DNA from: Lucinisca nassula
Lineage: Eukaryota > Mollusca > Bivalvia > Lucinida > Lucinidae
Direction of reading: 5' to 3'
Assembly: GCA_963580285.1 (NCBI GenBank)
Contig: CAUZLF010000259.1
Coordinates: forward strand, 372,001-436,000
Length of the DNA: 64,000 nt
Shown here: positions 24,001 through 36,000 of the stretch, one piece after another
Layout: each line of letters opens with the position of its first letter
Position numbering within the stretch: position 1 is the first letter of the stretch
Program-made: the position numbers and the translations under genes
Notes under the pieces: generated by a model
What the model was told of the DNA's origin: nothing
Seen by the model: the letters and a program-made list of their open reading frames with translations, nothing else
Database searches by the model: none

Positions 24001-27000
24001 TATGAAGGATTGTCATAAGGGACATTTTGAATAAGAAAATATACAAAAAGAAGTTATTAAATAATCATTTGCCTCTATAATATGGTCATATTTCTTACTA
24101 TGGGTAGTTCTATTAGTCCGAGTCACGATTGAAACGAAAAATGTTCAAGTGAAACATTGAGTCCACTATCTTGCTTCTCTTACATATAAGAAGAAATTGG
24201 GCATTTAGAAAATAGTTTATACCCAAAAGTTGGGGTGGGGGTAAAGATATTCTGGCCAGTTTAGCTTTACCCCCGGTGGTAAAGATATCCCAGCCGGGAT
24301 ATCTTTACCCCCGCCTTTCCACTAACCACCACCACCCATTTCACGACTGACAGGGATAATGCAAGATTATGAAAGATTGTCATAAGCAACATTTTGAATA
24401 AGAAAATATACAAAAAAGAAGTTATTAAATAATCATTTGCCTCTATAATATGGTCATATTTCTTACTAAGGGTAGTTCTATTAGTCCGAGTCATGATTGA
24501 AACGAATAAATGTAAAAGTGAAACATCGAGTCCACTATCTTGCTTCACTTACATATAAGAAGAAATTGGGCATTAAGAAAATAGTTTATACCCAAAAGTT
24601 GGGGTGGGGGTAAAGATATCCTAGCCAGTTTAGCTTTACCTCCGGGGGTAAAGATATCCCAGCCGGGATATCTTTACCCGCGCCTTTCCACTACCACCAC
24701 CACCCATTTCACGACTGACAGGGATAATGCAAGATTATGAAAGATTGTCATAAGCAACATTTTGAATAAGAAAATATACAAAAAAGAAGTTATTTAATAA
24801 TCATTTGCCTCTATAATATGGTCATATTCTTACTAAGGGTAGTTCTATTAATCCGAGTCTTGATTGAAACGAAAAATGTTCAAGTGAAACAATGACTCCA
24901 CTTTCTAGCTTCTCTTACATATAAGAAGAAATTGGGCATTAAGAAAATAGTTTATACCCAAAAATTGGGGTGGGGGTAAAGATATCCTGGCCAGTTTAGC
25001 TTTACCCCCGGGGGTAAAGATATCACAGCCGGGATATCTTTACCGCCGCCTTTGCATTCACCACCACAACCCATTTCACAACTGACAGGGATAATGCAAG
25101 TTTATGAAAGATTGTCATAAGGGACATTTTGAATAAGAAACTATACAAAAAAGAAGTTATTAAATAATCATCTGCCTCTATAATATGGTCATATTTCTTA
25201 CTAAGGGTAGTTCTATTAGTACGAGTCATGATTGAAACAAAAAATGTTCCAAGTGAAACATCGAGTCCACTATCTTGCTTCACTTACATATAAGAAGAAA
25301 TTGGGCATTAAGAAAATAGTTTATACCCAAAAGTTGGGGTGGGGGTAAAGATATCCTAGCCAGTTTAGCTTTACCCCCGGGGATAAAGATATCCCAGCGA
25401 GGATATCTTTACCCCCGGGGTTGAAGATATCCAGGATGGGGGTAAAGATATCCCGGGATATCTTTACCCCCGGGGTAACGCTACCCAGGGGGTAAAGATA
25501 AACTGTTACATCGGTACTGTTGGGTCCAAAGCAGAAACAAAAATATACAGATTGTAGTTGAACTTCTATGGCTCGTCCACCTTTGGGACCACAAAAATCT
25601 GTTCACTACAGGGGTATTTTGAGCCACTGATTGCTACTGCCAGGAGGCATGAAGGGGATAATTTTTTTGACTTCTTTTCGGTGTTCTATAATATAAAATT
25701 AATGTATGCTGTGTGTACTCATTAGAATCATTGAGGTAATTCTAATGAAGAGACAAAAATATCTTAAATTTTCCCCTCATTATTTCTTATATAGATAAAT
25801 TCCCTAGGGACTCAAGAATGGGTTCGACTCAGCCAGGGTAAATGAGCCATCAGTTTTCGAGCCATCGGTTTTTGAGCCTTCGAAGTCCTACCGTATATAG
25901 AAAAATGAAAATAAGTGGTCATTATTCTATATAATCTGTATATTTTTGGGATCCATGATAAAACTGTTATATGCAAAACATGAGCATGTGAATCTACATG
26001 TACCAGACCAGTAATATAATAGGGATGAATCACTCACGAACTTAGCATGAAGCCCTTCAATTCAGGCGTAGTTTGTGAGGGATTTGCAGGAGTTTACACA
26101 TCAATAAAAGCCACAAAAATGATAACTCATTCCTTATAATTCCAAATTTGTCATCGAAATGATACACTTGACACAAAAAATGGTAAATTTTAGGAATTCT
26201 TTTAAAAGCGCAACACTGAGCTTACCAACAGCCGCGTAGAATGATTATTCAATTAGAAGCTGCCATCTTTGATAGAAACGCGAGCAGAAAAAACATGAAG
26301 AGTTTAAAATCAGTTTATTTGTATTCTAACATTTGCAGTTTCAATTATTTCCCATCTTTAAATCGCAACCTGTTGATGGCATTACATTTACAATGACGTA
26401 ACACACAGCTTCAAATCATGCTCTCTGATGTCACGTTATTTTAATACCGGTTGCTGTGTGAAATAGTTCTGAGATTCTTGCTCATGGAATTTATCGGATG
26501 ACCTCTGGTCAATACAGGATAGTCAATTAATAAAGAACATTATTAATTGACTATCCTGTATTGACCAAAGGTTATCTGTATTAACACCAGGTCAGCCAAT
26601 ATTAACTGAGGTCAAGTGAGGTCAAAAAAATCAATAATCATGTTATTTTAATTGTATCAATTAATAAAATTGTCATTAATCAAGTAATTTCGTATTGACC
26701 CAACTACAGGTCCTTGGTCAGCTGCATTAGCCTTCGGCCCCCGGCCAATGCAGCAGATCACGGACCTGTACCTAAGCCAATACCGAATTACTTGATTAAT
26801 AACATTATATTACTAATTAACTATCCTGTATTGATTGGAGGTCATCTGTATTAACACCAAGTCAACCAATGTGTGTGTGAATTTGGGTTTAACCTCGCTT
26901 TCAACAATTTTTCAGTCATATCACGATGGTGTCTGGTTGTGACAGGGAGCCCAATGCTCACTTTTATAGTGCTGCCTCACTGAAGTATCATGTCCCAGAC

Positions 27001-30000
27001 ACATTACATGATACCACACCCAGTCACATTATCCTGACACTGGGTCCTAGCTCTACCCCATAAATCTGAGTGGCAAGCGAGGAGCAGCTAGTACCATTCT
27101 TAACGACTTTGGTATGTCATGGCCCGTGCTGCCTCACTGAAGTATCATGTCCCAGACACATTACATGATACCACACCCAGTCACATTATCCTGACACTGG
27201 GTCCTAGCTCTACCCCATAAATCTGAGTGGCAAGCGAGGAGCAGCTAGTACCATTCTCAACGACTTTGGTATGTCACGGCCCGGGATCGAACCCCTGACC
27301 TCCCGTTCCCCCGAGCGGACACTCTACCAACTGAGCTATCGGGGCAGGTAGTCATATCAACCAATATTAACCCAAGGTCAAGTGATATTAGGCTGAGATA
27401 AAAAAAATCAATAATCATGTTTTTTAATTATGTCAATAAAATTGTCATTAATCAAGTAATTTTGTATTGACCCAGTTACAAGTCAGTCAGCTGTATTGGC
27501 CCAAGGCCGAATCTGAATCTTCACTGGTTACAACTGTTTTTTTTGTGGATTTTGTTGTGCTCATTAAACTACAGAACATTGACATTTCATCAGAAAAACA
27601 AAGAGTCCTCAAAGTGGCCAAAATCCACTTTTACTATAATAAGCAAGCAAAGCTTTGCTTGCTTATTATAGCAAAAATGGATTTAGGGCAGTCTGAGGGC
27701 TATTTGGGGTTTCTGATGGAAAGTCAATGTCCTGTGCTTAAGCTTTACAATGCCATGAAGGCTATAATTCCATGAAGCCTAAAGTAGTTTGATGGGGGTT
27801 GCTTTTATAGAACATATTTTAATGTCACTACAGCTGGTGTCTGGGAATGTGTGGCGGCAGTAAAAAGTCCCACTGCCCTACATCATAGTATAGTTTTATA
27901 TTTTCTTGTCCTTTGGAATCATTGATTCTATTGGGGAATTTTGAAGATATTTGGGGGTCACTGATGGGGACTAAATGGCCGAAACTAGCTAGTCTGGCCC
28001 AGAAAACATGTACACTTCATATTTTCCAGTTCTGCGGAGTATTCCTTGCTTCCAAAGGATAACCCTTTTATAGAACATATTTAAGTAGACATATGTATCT
28101 TGCATCACTGGGATGTCCAACTGATATTGGCTTACAGTTGGACAAGGCCTGTTATCCTTGCAGCAGGTAAGGGCAGAGGGGGAACATAATGTTATTTACA
28201 CTTCCATTCATTTTCTTTTATCTCCTCTGTCCCTCAATTTCATCTCTGCTATCTCTTCTATCTCTTTTCTCCCTAAAATGACCCACAAGGGTAGACGTGT
28301 CGTTAAACCCAAAATAATTAATCAATCAGTCTTAAGCAGCTTGTGAAAACACTTTTTAGGGAAGTAGTTCAGAAATGATAAAAAAATTCACTGCAAAAAT
28401 GAACTGGTTTATTGTATTTACCTACCCTAAATGAGCGAACAAGTCTGTGAGCTTCTTATCTCTGTGTAATATACATTTAACGATAATTGTGACCATTGGC
28501 TTCTGATCTCTCAATGCCTCCTTGTTATCTAAAAATAAATAAGTACATGTTGTGAGCTTCTTACGGGTATCTCTTTGTAATAACATGCCTCCATGGTCTA
28601 GTGGGTAGGAGCGTCGACTGTTAATCATTACAGTAGGTCTGTCACTACTGCTCGGTCACATGTGAGACCCAAAAGTCACATCTGAGAAGTTCAGGTCAGG
28701 TGGTTTTTTTCCAGATATGTTGTTTTTTGCCTGCCTCTGATTAACTATCAGCTCAAAATAATCTAAGAAAGGCCGTAAAACCAAAAATGCCAAAATGAAG
28801 TTATAACAAATCAGTGATTGTGAAGAAATGAACTTGCAAAGAACATTGTCACTGAATTTTAAAGTGAGTGTGAACAAATTCTTGACCCACAGCCCCACCC
28901 AAGGGCCTGACGCTGAGATTTAAACTGAGTTTGACCTAATTCTTGATCCCTAAGCCCAACCCCAGGGCCTGACCTTAACCCATTTTGTACCGGAAACCCT
29001 AAAACAGTTACCCTGGCAAACATTGTAGGCCCAGATCAGACATCACAGATCGCGGTTTCTGATCAGGGCCTACAATGCAAAAAGTTCAGCTATTTTCCAA
29101 ATGAGTAAGTGAGTGTTTGAGTTTTACATCTCACCAACAGCTAAGGTCATACGGAGATGGGACCTTGGTTTAATGACTCATCCTAAAGTCTGGAGAAGCC
29201 CAGGATTGATCCTGCGGCCCCTGGTTTACAAGACGATTTTCCAAATGAATTTTGAAGAAAACATATATACCCTGACACCCCTAAAATTGAAATGGACTCC
29301 TGCTATATATAAGAAGGAAGATTCCATTTGGTACCAAAAGGGTTAACCCTTATCTTGCTGTTCTTGACAATCCTTATCTTTGCAAACAGTGTAGATCCAG
29401 ATCAGATGGCTTCTGAAGAAGCCATCTGATCAGGATCTGCAATGTTTGTCCTTCAGCTTATGAATTTGTGGCAATAAAGGACTTCGGAAACTTTGTTAAG
29501 ACATTTGCCCCGGAAATTATAAAATTCTCAAATTTAACCAAACGAACTCATCACAGAGGCAACTTAAAGGTAACACTTTGTTCTATTATGATATGCATTT
29601 TGGTCTACAGCTCAAATATTAATTTTGTTGATTTTTGGCTTAATTGAGTCAAGTTTCTATAAAGTTGCATAGGAAACAGAAACTTTTAAATAAGTATATG
29701 TTCCCCCCCTTGCCCAATAAAACAATTTGGCATACATTTGTATTTTTAACTTATACATCCTCTGACCAACTGTTGTGTTTGGGCAAGAGGGGGAAGGCTG
29801 TGAAAAATCCTAAAAACCAACATGCATGCTTAGCGCTATCATTGAAAAACTTCACAGGATTTGGAACTATACTGTATCATTATACAGTAGGGCTTATTTT
29901 TAAACTAAGGACATATTTATGCCTGGCTGAGCATGACAATTGAACTACCTACAGTATGTTGTCAATAATATGAAAAAGAAAATGCCACTACAGTTAGTAG

Positions 30001-33000
30001 TCAAAGGTATACTCTTTCCTAAAAGCAAATGATATAAACAAAACTGTTTGTTGAGGATACTTGCATATTTATAGCTCAGTGGTTAGAGCGTCGGCCGTCT
30101 GATCCGGTAGTCGTGGGTTCGAACCCTGGCGGAGGTGGACATATATGTGCCTGCCATGTTGAGGTGGATGTAACCTTCTGGCTAATAAAGGCTATGCCCG
30201 GCACGAATTATTATTATTATTATACCCGCTTTTTCGAAGAAAAATCGGGTATATTGTTTTCGTACCACAGTTCACTCCGGCGTCAGTCCGTCCGTCTGTC
30301 TGTCCGTCCGTCACGTTTCTTGTGATTGGATCTCCTCTGCAACCACTGAAGTTACACTTTTGAAACTTTGCATGTGGATAGTACATGGAATGTAGATGGC
30401 AGTGGGCAACGTTTTGGTGACCTTGACCTCAACATGACCCAAAGGTCAAAGGTCAAAAATTATGATTTGCCATATCTCCTTAACTATTGGAGTTACACTT
30501 CTGAAACTTTGCTTATTGGATGGTCCTTGGAATATAGAATATGTCAGGTTACTTTTGGTGTGACCTTGACCCCAAGGTCAAAGGTCAAATAGTATGATTT
30601 TGCCATATCTTAAAAACTATTAGAGTTACACTTCTGAAACTTTGGTTATAGGATGGCCCTTGGAATATAGAACAAATTTGGATAGTTTTGGTGTGACCTT
30701 GACCTCAACATGACCCCAAGGTCAAAGGTCAAAAATTATGATTTGCCATATCTCCTAAACTATTGGAGTTACACTTCTGAAACTTTGCTTATTGGATGGC
30801 CCTTGGAATCTAGAATATGTTGGGCTACTTTTGGTGTGACCTCGACCCCAAGGTCAAAGGTCAAAAAGTATGACTTTGCCATATCTTCTAAACTATTGGA
30901 GTTACACTTCTGAAACTTGGTTATTGGATGGCTGTTGGAATATAGAATAAATTGGGATACTTAAGGTGGACCTCAACATAACCCCAAGGTCAAAGGTCAA
31001 AAAGTATGACTTTGTCATATCTTCTAAACTATAAGAGTTACACTTCTGAAACTTTGCTTATCAGTTAGAATGTTCTTTGCAACTTTTTTTAACTTACATG
31101 TAGTTTTGGCTAGCTTATACATAGTCATTAGTGTAATTAATAGAAAAAGCGGGTATTTGCGATGGTATACCATCGACTGCAGATCTAGTTATTATTATTA
31201 TTATGTGAAACATTCCTTTACAGATAATAATTTATTATACCCCCATGCAAAGGTTGTCCAGTTCTTCCGTGCATCTGTCTGTAATACTTTCGTGTCCAGG
31301 CTACAATTCCTAAACCGTTTTGAATATATCCATGAAATTTTGCAGGTGTATACATCACATTGAGATGATATGTCATGAACAAAGCAGACAACTTTTTCGA
31401 TTATCTCAGAGGGCAAAAGTTCGGTGTCCGTAAGTCAGTAAATATTTTCTTGTTATCACATCTCCTCCAAGATAAAAAATCAGAAGTTTTTAAGCTGTTA
31501 GGATCTTGTTATCGCATCTCCTCCGGGACAACTCGTTAAATTTTTTTTTGAAACTTGTCTGGAATGATCCCCTAGTGGTCTAGTTGTTCACCTGCCATTT
31601 TAGTTCCCGTTCATCAACAAACATGGCCACCCTCGGCCATTTTGAATTTTTCTTGTTATCATATATGCTCCATAACAAGTGGAAGAATTTGATCGAAACC
31701 TTCATATTGATTTCCTTCAATACCAAGTTGTGTCTCCCTGACAAAAACCGGTCAGTCAAACAATATGGCCGCAAGGTAGCAATCTGTGCTTTGGGGGTTT
31801 CCCCTTTACTTTGCATTGTGACAACCATCTTATCGAATCTACCCCTAGGCAATGATTAGGTACAATTGATCCATTCTGTATCTGCAGTAAACAACATGAT
31901 TTCAGAATCTCAACAGGACTGGTGCTTTGGACGAATCCACACAACTGAAGTCAAGTCAAAGTCGCACAAGTTCAATGATCTGCTGCATTCATTACATTTG
32001 GCCCTTTTTTAATTGGCAATTGACCTTCCATTTGATGTCGTGCATGACCTAAATACCATAGGACAGATGACACATGTGCGCAACAGCCTACTGTCCTTTG
32101 GCCTGCTTTACAATGACAAAACCAAGCAGCAATCTGGTTATCACTGTATTCAATCCAACAGAAATAGCGTTTTGCATTGATATTCCGAGATTGAATTCGG
32201 ACTCTTAACAGACCAGGTGCCTTGCTGTGCACATCAATAGTGTAATTATCTTCCTCCGACTTGTGCTCCTTAGCATACGACTTTGCCTGCTTCAGTTGGT
32301 ATGTTCCAAAGGTTAATTCCTGCAGGTCTGAAAGTGACAGTTTGGGATAGTCAGGAACTGCTTCATTACTATCCAGGACTGTCCATCGCCCTCTGCTAGA
32401 GAGAGGCCCCTTTTCAATCCGACTGAACAAGTTGTTTCTTGTTTCCTCTGCTTTCCTAAGCATGTTCCTTGCAATTTCTGCATCTGCATCATTTGTACAT
32501 ATCAGGGGAGGTCTAAAAGCATTCATGGCCCCTGTCAGAATCCTGTTGAGAGGTCCAACCACATCAAGAAAATCATGGTGTATGACTTTATCAAAACACA
32601 GCCACTTTTTCATCCGGCCATGATAAGCTTCAACAGCCCAGCGAACTTTGGTCACCAGACGTGACTGGTTGGCTTCTTCTGTGTTGTGCTGGGCCATACC
32701 TGGCTTCATGAAGGATGGCATCTTTGTCTCGAGGCCAAGGTCCTCAAAGACATCAAGGACGTCCCTAAAGCCCCTGTCTACAACACACACATCACCCTCC
32801 TGAAGCCATTCAACAAGATCACCATGCAAACTCAAAATATGTTGAGTTATGCCAGCATCATTGTTCTTGCTATCTGCAAAGTAAGGGCCGATGCTCTCAA
32901 GAACATAACCATCTGGCAGAACGATGGACATAAATTTCAAAAGTGGCCGATGTTTTTGACCTGAATATGTTTGCCTCCCAAACTTATAATTCCCACTTTT

Positions 33001-36000
33001 TTGGATGTAATAATATGTTCCATCCCAAATGATGCATAATTTTCCTCCATACAACACAGAGGAGTACGCTGTCATATGTTCAGACAGGGCCTTTTCCCGT
33101 GCTATGTGTGAACAACCAAGATGTAGGGGAACAAAAAATTTGTCCAAATCGGATGTGACGGAGCTAAAAGCATTTGAAACCATTTTCCGGCCATTTTCAT
33201 TGTTCTGATTCAGAAGAGAGGCTATCTGCTGAAAAGAAAGGCCTGTTTTTAGCTTAACCAAAAATATAAGTAAAGCTGTGCTTTTGTCTCGGTTAGGGCT
33301 GTCATGTGTAGTATGAAGGCAGTCAAGCATTGACTGGAACTGTTGTCTTGTCCATCCAGTCCAAACCAAGCAGTCGTTGTCCGTAAAGTAGGGGTTATTG
33401 AAATCTAGAGCAAAATATCGCTCTTTTTCTCTGGACAACATGAGAAATTGCTCTATAATCTTGGAGGCTTGGTCACAACTGAGTGAAATTTCCTCATCGT
33501 CACCGGAAGTGTTCCATTCTACTGATTCTGCCAGGCGATTTCCAGCCAGATGCTGAAAACAAATCCTGCATTCAGAATCAGAGTAGACCCTGAAACGAAT
33601 CAACAAATCAAAACGGGCTTCTGTTGGTATCTTTGTACAAATACCACCCAACACTGTTCTTTTGCAAACTATGCATCTTGCATGTGTTGTCGCAACAGAG
33701 GAGGCTCTGAGGGGAACAGACTTGGTACTGGATTCTGCATCACTGCTGGTGGAATCCATTTCTGCAGCACCACAGTTTTGTGCATTTGTAACTGAGACGG
33801 TTAAGCTTTCTTATGCATTTACTGCAAAGAATTCCTCTCTCATTTACATCTGCTATGTTGCAGACATTAGACAAATATTCTCTGTGCCAAGCATAGGTGT
33901 CACCGAGCAAAGAGCGCCTATTAGCATAAGACGATTTTCTCTTCTTGGTATTAAAACCACACCATGTACATTTATCAGCCATGGTAGTATCTGCCTAAAG
34001 TGCAATGTATATAGTGTACATACAGAATACAGGTATGTTATACCTGAATGAGCAGGCTACCTGTCTTCTATAAATAACAGGTGTATATCTAATATTATTA
34101 TTAATGTACAGGTGTGTCCATTTGTGATGAGCACTGTACCTCCTGGTGTAAAATGCATTGAAGTAGTGCACCTGCGTTTTATGTGTGCATAGCACTATAT
34201 GTTAAAATTTTGAGTTATAATAGCCCTAACTTGATATCAACTTGAAAATGAAACATGGAATTGTCATTTTTTTACCTTATATTTTTTTCAAAAATTATCA
34301 CCCTTGCCCACTTCAATGTGGAATTTTTCTACTAGTGTGCCATCCTTCTACATTTGGTAAATGCCATGATGTTCGACATACGTCAGTTTTTAGTATACAT
34401 TAGGTCAATTCCATATATACACACTACAGACGCTTGCAGAAGCTTTCAAAATTGAGGCATAAAACCCCCCATAGTTTCCGAAGTCCTTACATCAAGTAAT
34501 TTGATTGGTTGATAGACAGAAAAGGGTGTGGCTTAAATGAATATTCAGCAAGATAAGGGTTAAGGATATAAGTTTACCCTGTTATATGATTGTATTCCAA
34601 ACATGGAAGGGTTCTGGCCAGTGGTTGCTGAGATATGACGTTTTAAAATCTTTGCTTAACCCGTGTCATGCTGTCTTAACTTTCAAAGAATGCAGATCCA
34701 TATCAGATGGCTCCTGAAGAAGTCATCTGATCAGGATCTACATTGTTTGTCATTCAGATTGTGAATTTGTTGCATTAATTTGCATCAAGTAATCTGATTG
34801 ATTGATAATCAGTAGTGGGTGTGGCAAATTTAAATATTCAGCAGGTCAAGGGTTAACACTTCAAGTGAGTGTGACATCATAGCCCCAGATATCAGGGGCC
34901 AGTTGTTCAAAACTAACGACATCGTTAGTTAACATATTGTTAAAACCTTGATCATTCGATATGGCAAAAATGCTAAAAATTTTGCTGAAAAAATGTGAGC
35001 AGCTTTTGCGTATGCAAAAGCTTCTCACATTTTTTCAGCAAAAATACCAAAATTTTAGATATTAAACTTGCTAGAACAGTTAACAATATGACCACTAATG
35101 AGCTCGTTAAGCTAACGAGGCTTTGAACAACTGGGCCCAGTACTTTTCAGACGATAAAAGTGCCTTATCTGGAGCTATGGACTGACACGGACACCAACAC
35201 AAATGCTCACAGATGCCAGCAAAAGATGTTCAGGTGACAACAATACAGTGGAACTTCGATGGCTCGAACACCGATGGCTCGTTTACCATGGCTGAGTCAA
35301 ACCTGTTCGTGAGTTCATAGGGAATTTCTGTACATAAGAAATAGGGTGGGGTAAAAATTAGGATAGTTTCGTCTTTTATCTTGCAAATGTATGCTGTGTG
35401 TACTCATTAGAATCGCCTCCATGAGGCGATTCTAATGAGTACACACAGCATACATTTTTCATTATAGAACACAGAAAAAGATGACCTAAAGTATGTCATT
35501 ATGCCTCCTGGAATTAGCCCTCAGTGGATGAGGTCATGGTACAGTATCTGTAACAAGGTACTGTTTAATTATAGAAAGAGTGAGGTTCTTGGTAGAAAAT
35601 ACATATACAGAGCAATTTTGGGGGTCTTATGTTGAAGAGAATCTTAAAATCATGTTCCAAACTTGGTTAGTAATTTCAATCTACCCCTGTCTCGAACAGA
35701 TTTTCATGGTCCAAAGGTGTTCGAGCCATTGAAGTTCGCCTGTAGCTCTTCTATACTTCTGTATAGGCATGCTTAAATCATATTAATTACACTAGTGCTA
35801 TTCTGCCCCTGCCCATCGGGCTTGAAGAAATAGATGGGCTGCATGATGCTTCTACGCAGAGCTGAAATCGACCGCACATGGGATCTGGTAAACCGCTCAG
35901 ATGATATAAGCCTGCCCAGGCAAAGTGGTGCGAATCGGACCGCCCATGCTTATAAACCCTATTGGTTTCATTTGGGCTACAGGGCGTGAGATGTCATTTC

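Larger units (their letters stand above)
29477..34488 (-). mobile_element. autonomous DDE-SWIM DNA transposon, about 5.0 kb, with nested insertions
   Basis: Inserted in an M1 MITE, whose halves define the ends. The 16-base terminal repeats AAGGACTTCGGAAACT (29477-29492) and AGTTTCCGAAGTCCTT (34473-34488) are perfect inverts. If the ends are AGGACT, the flanks are TAA and TAC, close to a 3-base target duplication but not identical. It encodes the transposase at 31972-33982. A SINE (30071-30221) and a HINE-like element (30222-31186) have inserted into its left part. The remaining left flank (29493-30070, 31187-31971) and right flank (33983-34472) show no other gene. Confidence 0.8.

Noticed and set aside
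30071..30140. tRNA gene
   Set aside because: Same reason: a SINE head with a short body and ATT tail.
31580..31859. Opposed 90-codon frames left of the transposase as a second transposon gene
   Set aside because: Overlapping frames on both strands, no domain, and CGGCCATTTTGAA-like words suggest non-coding repeat.
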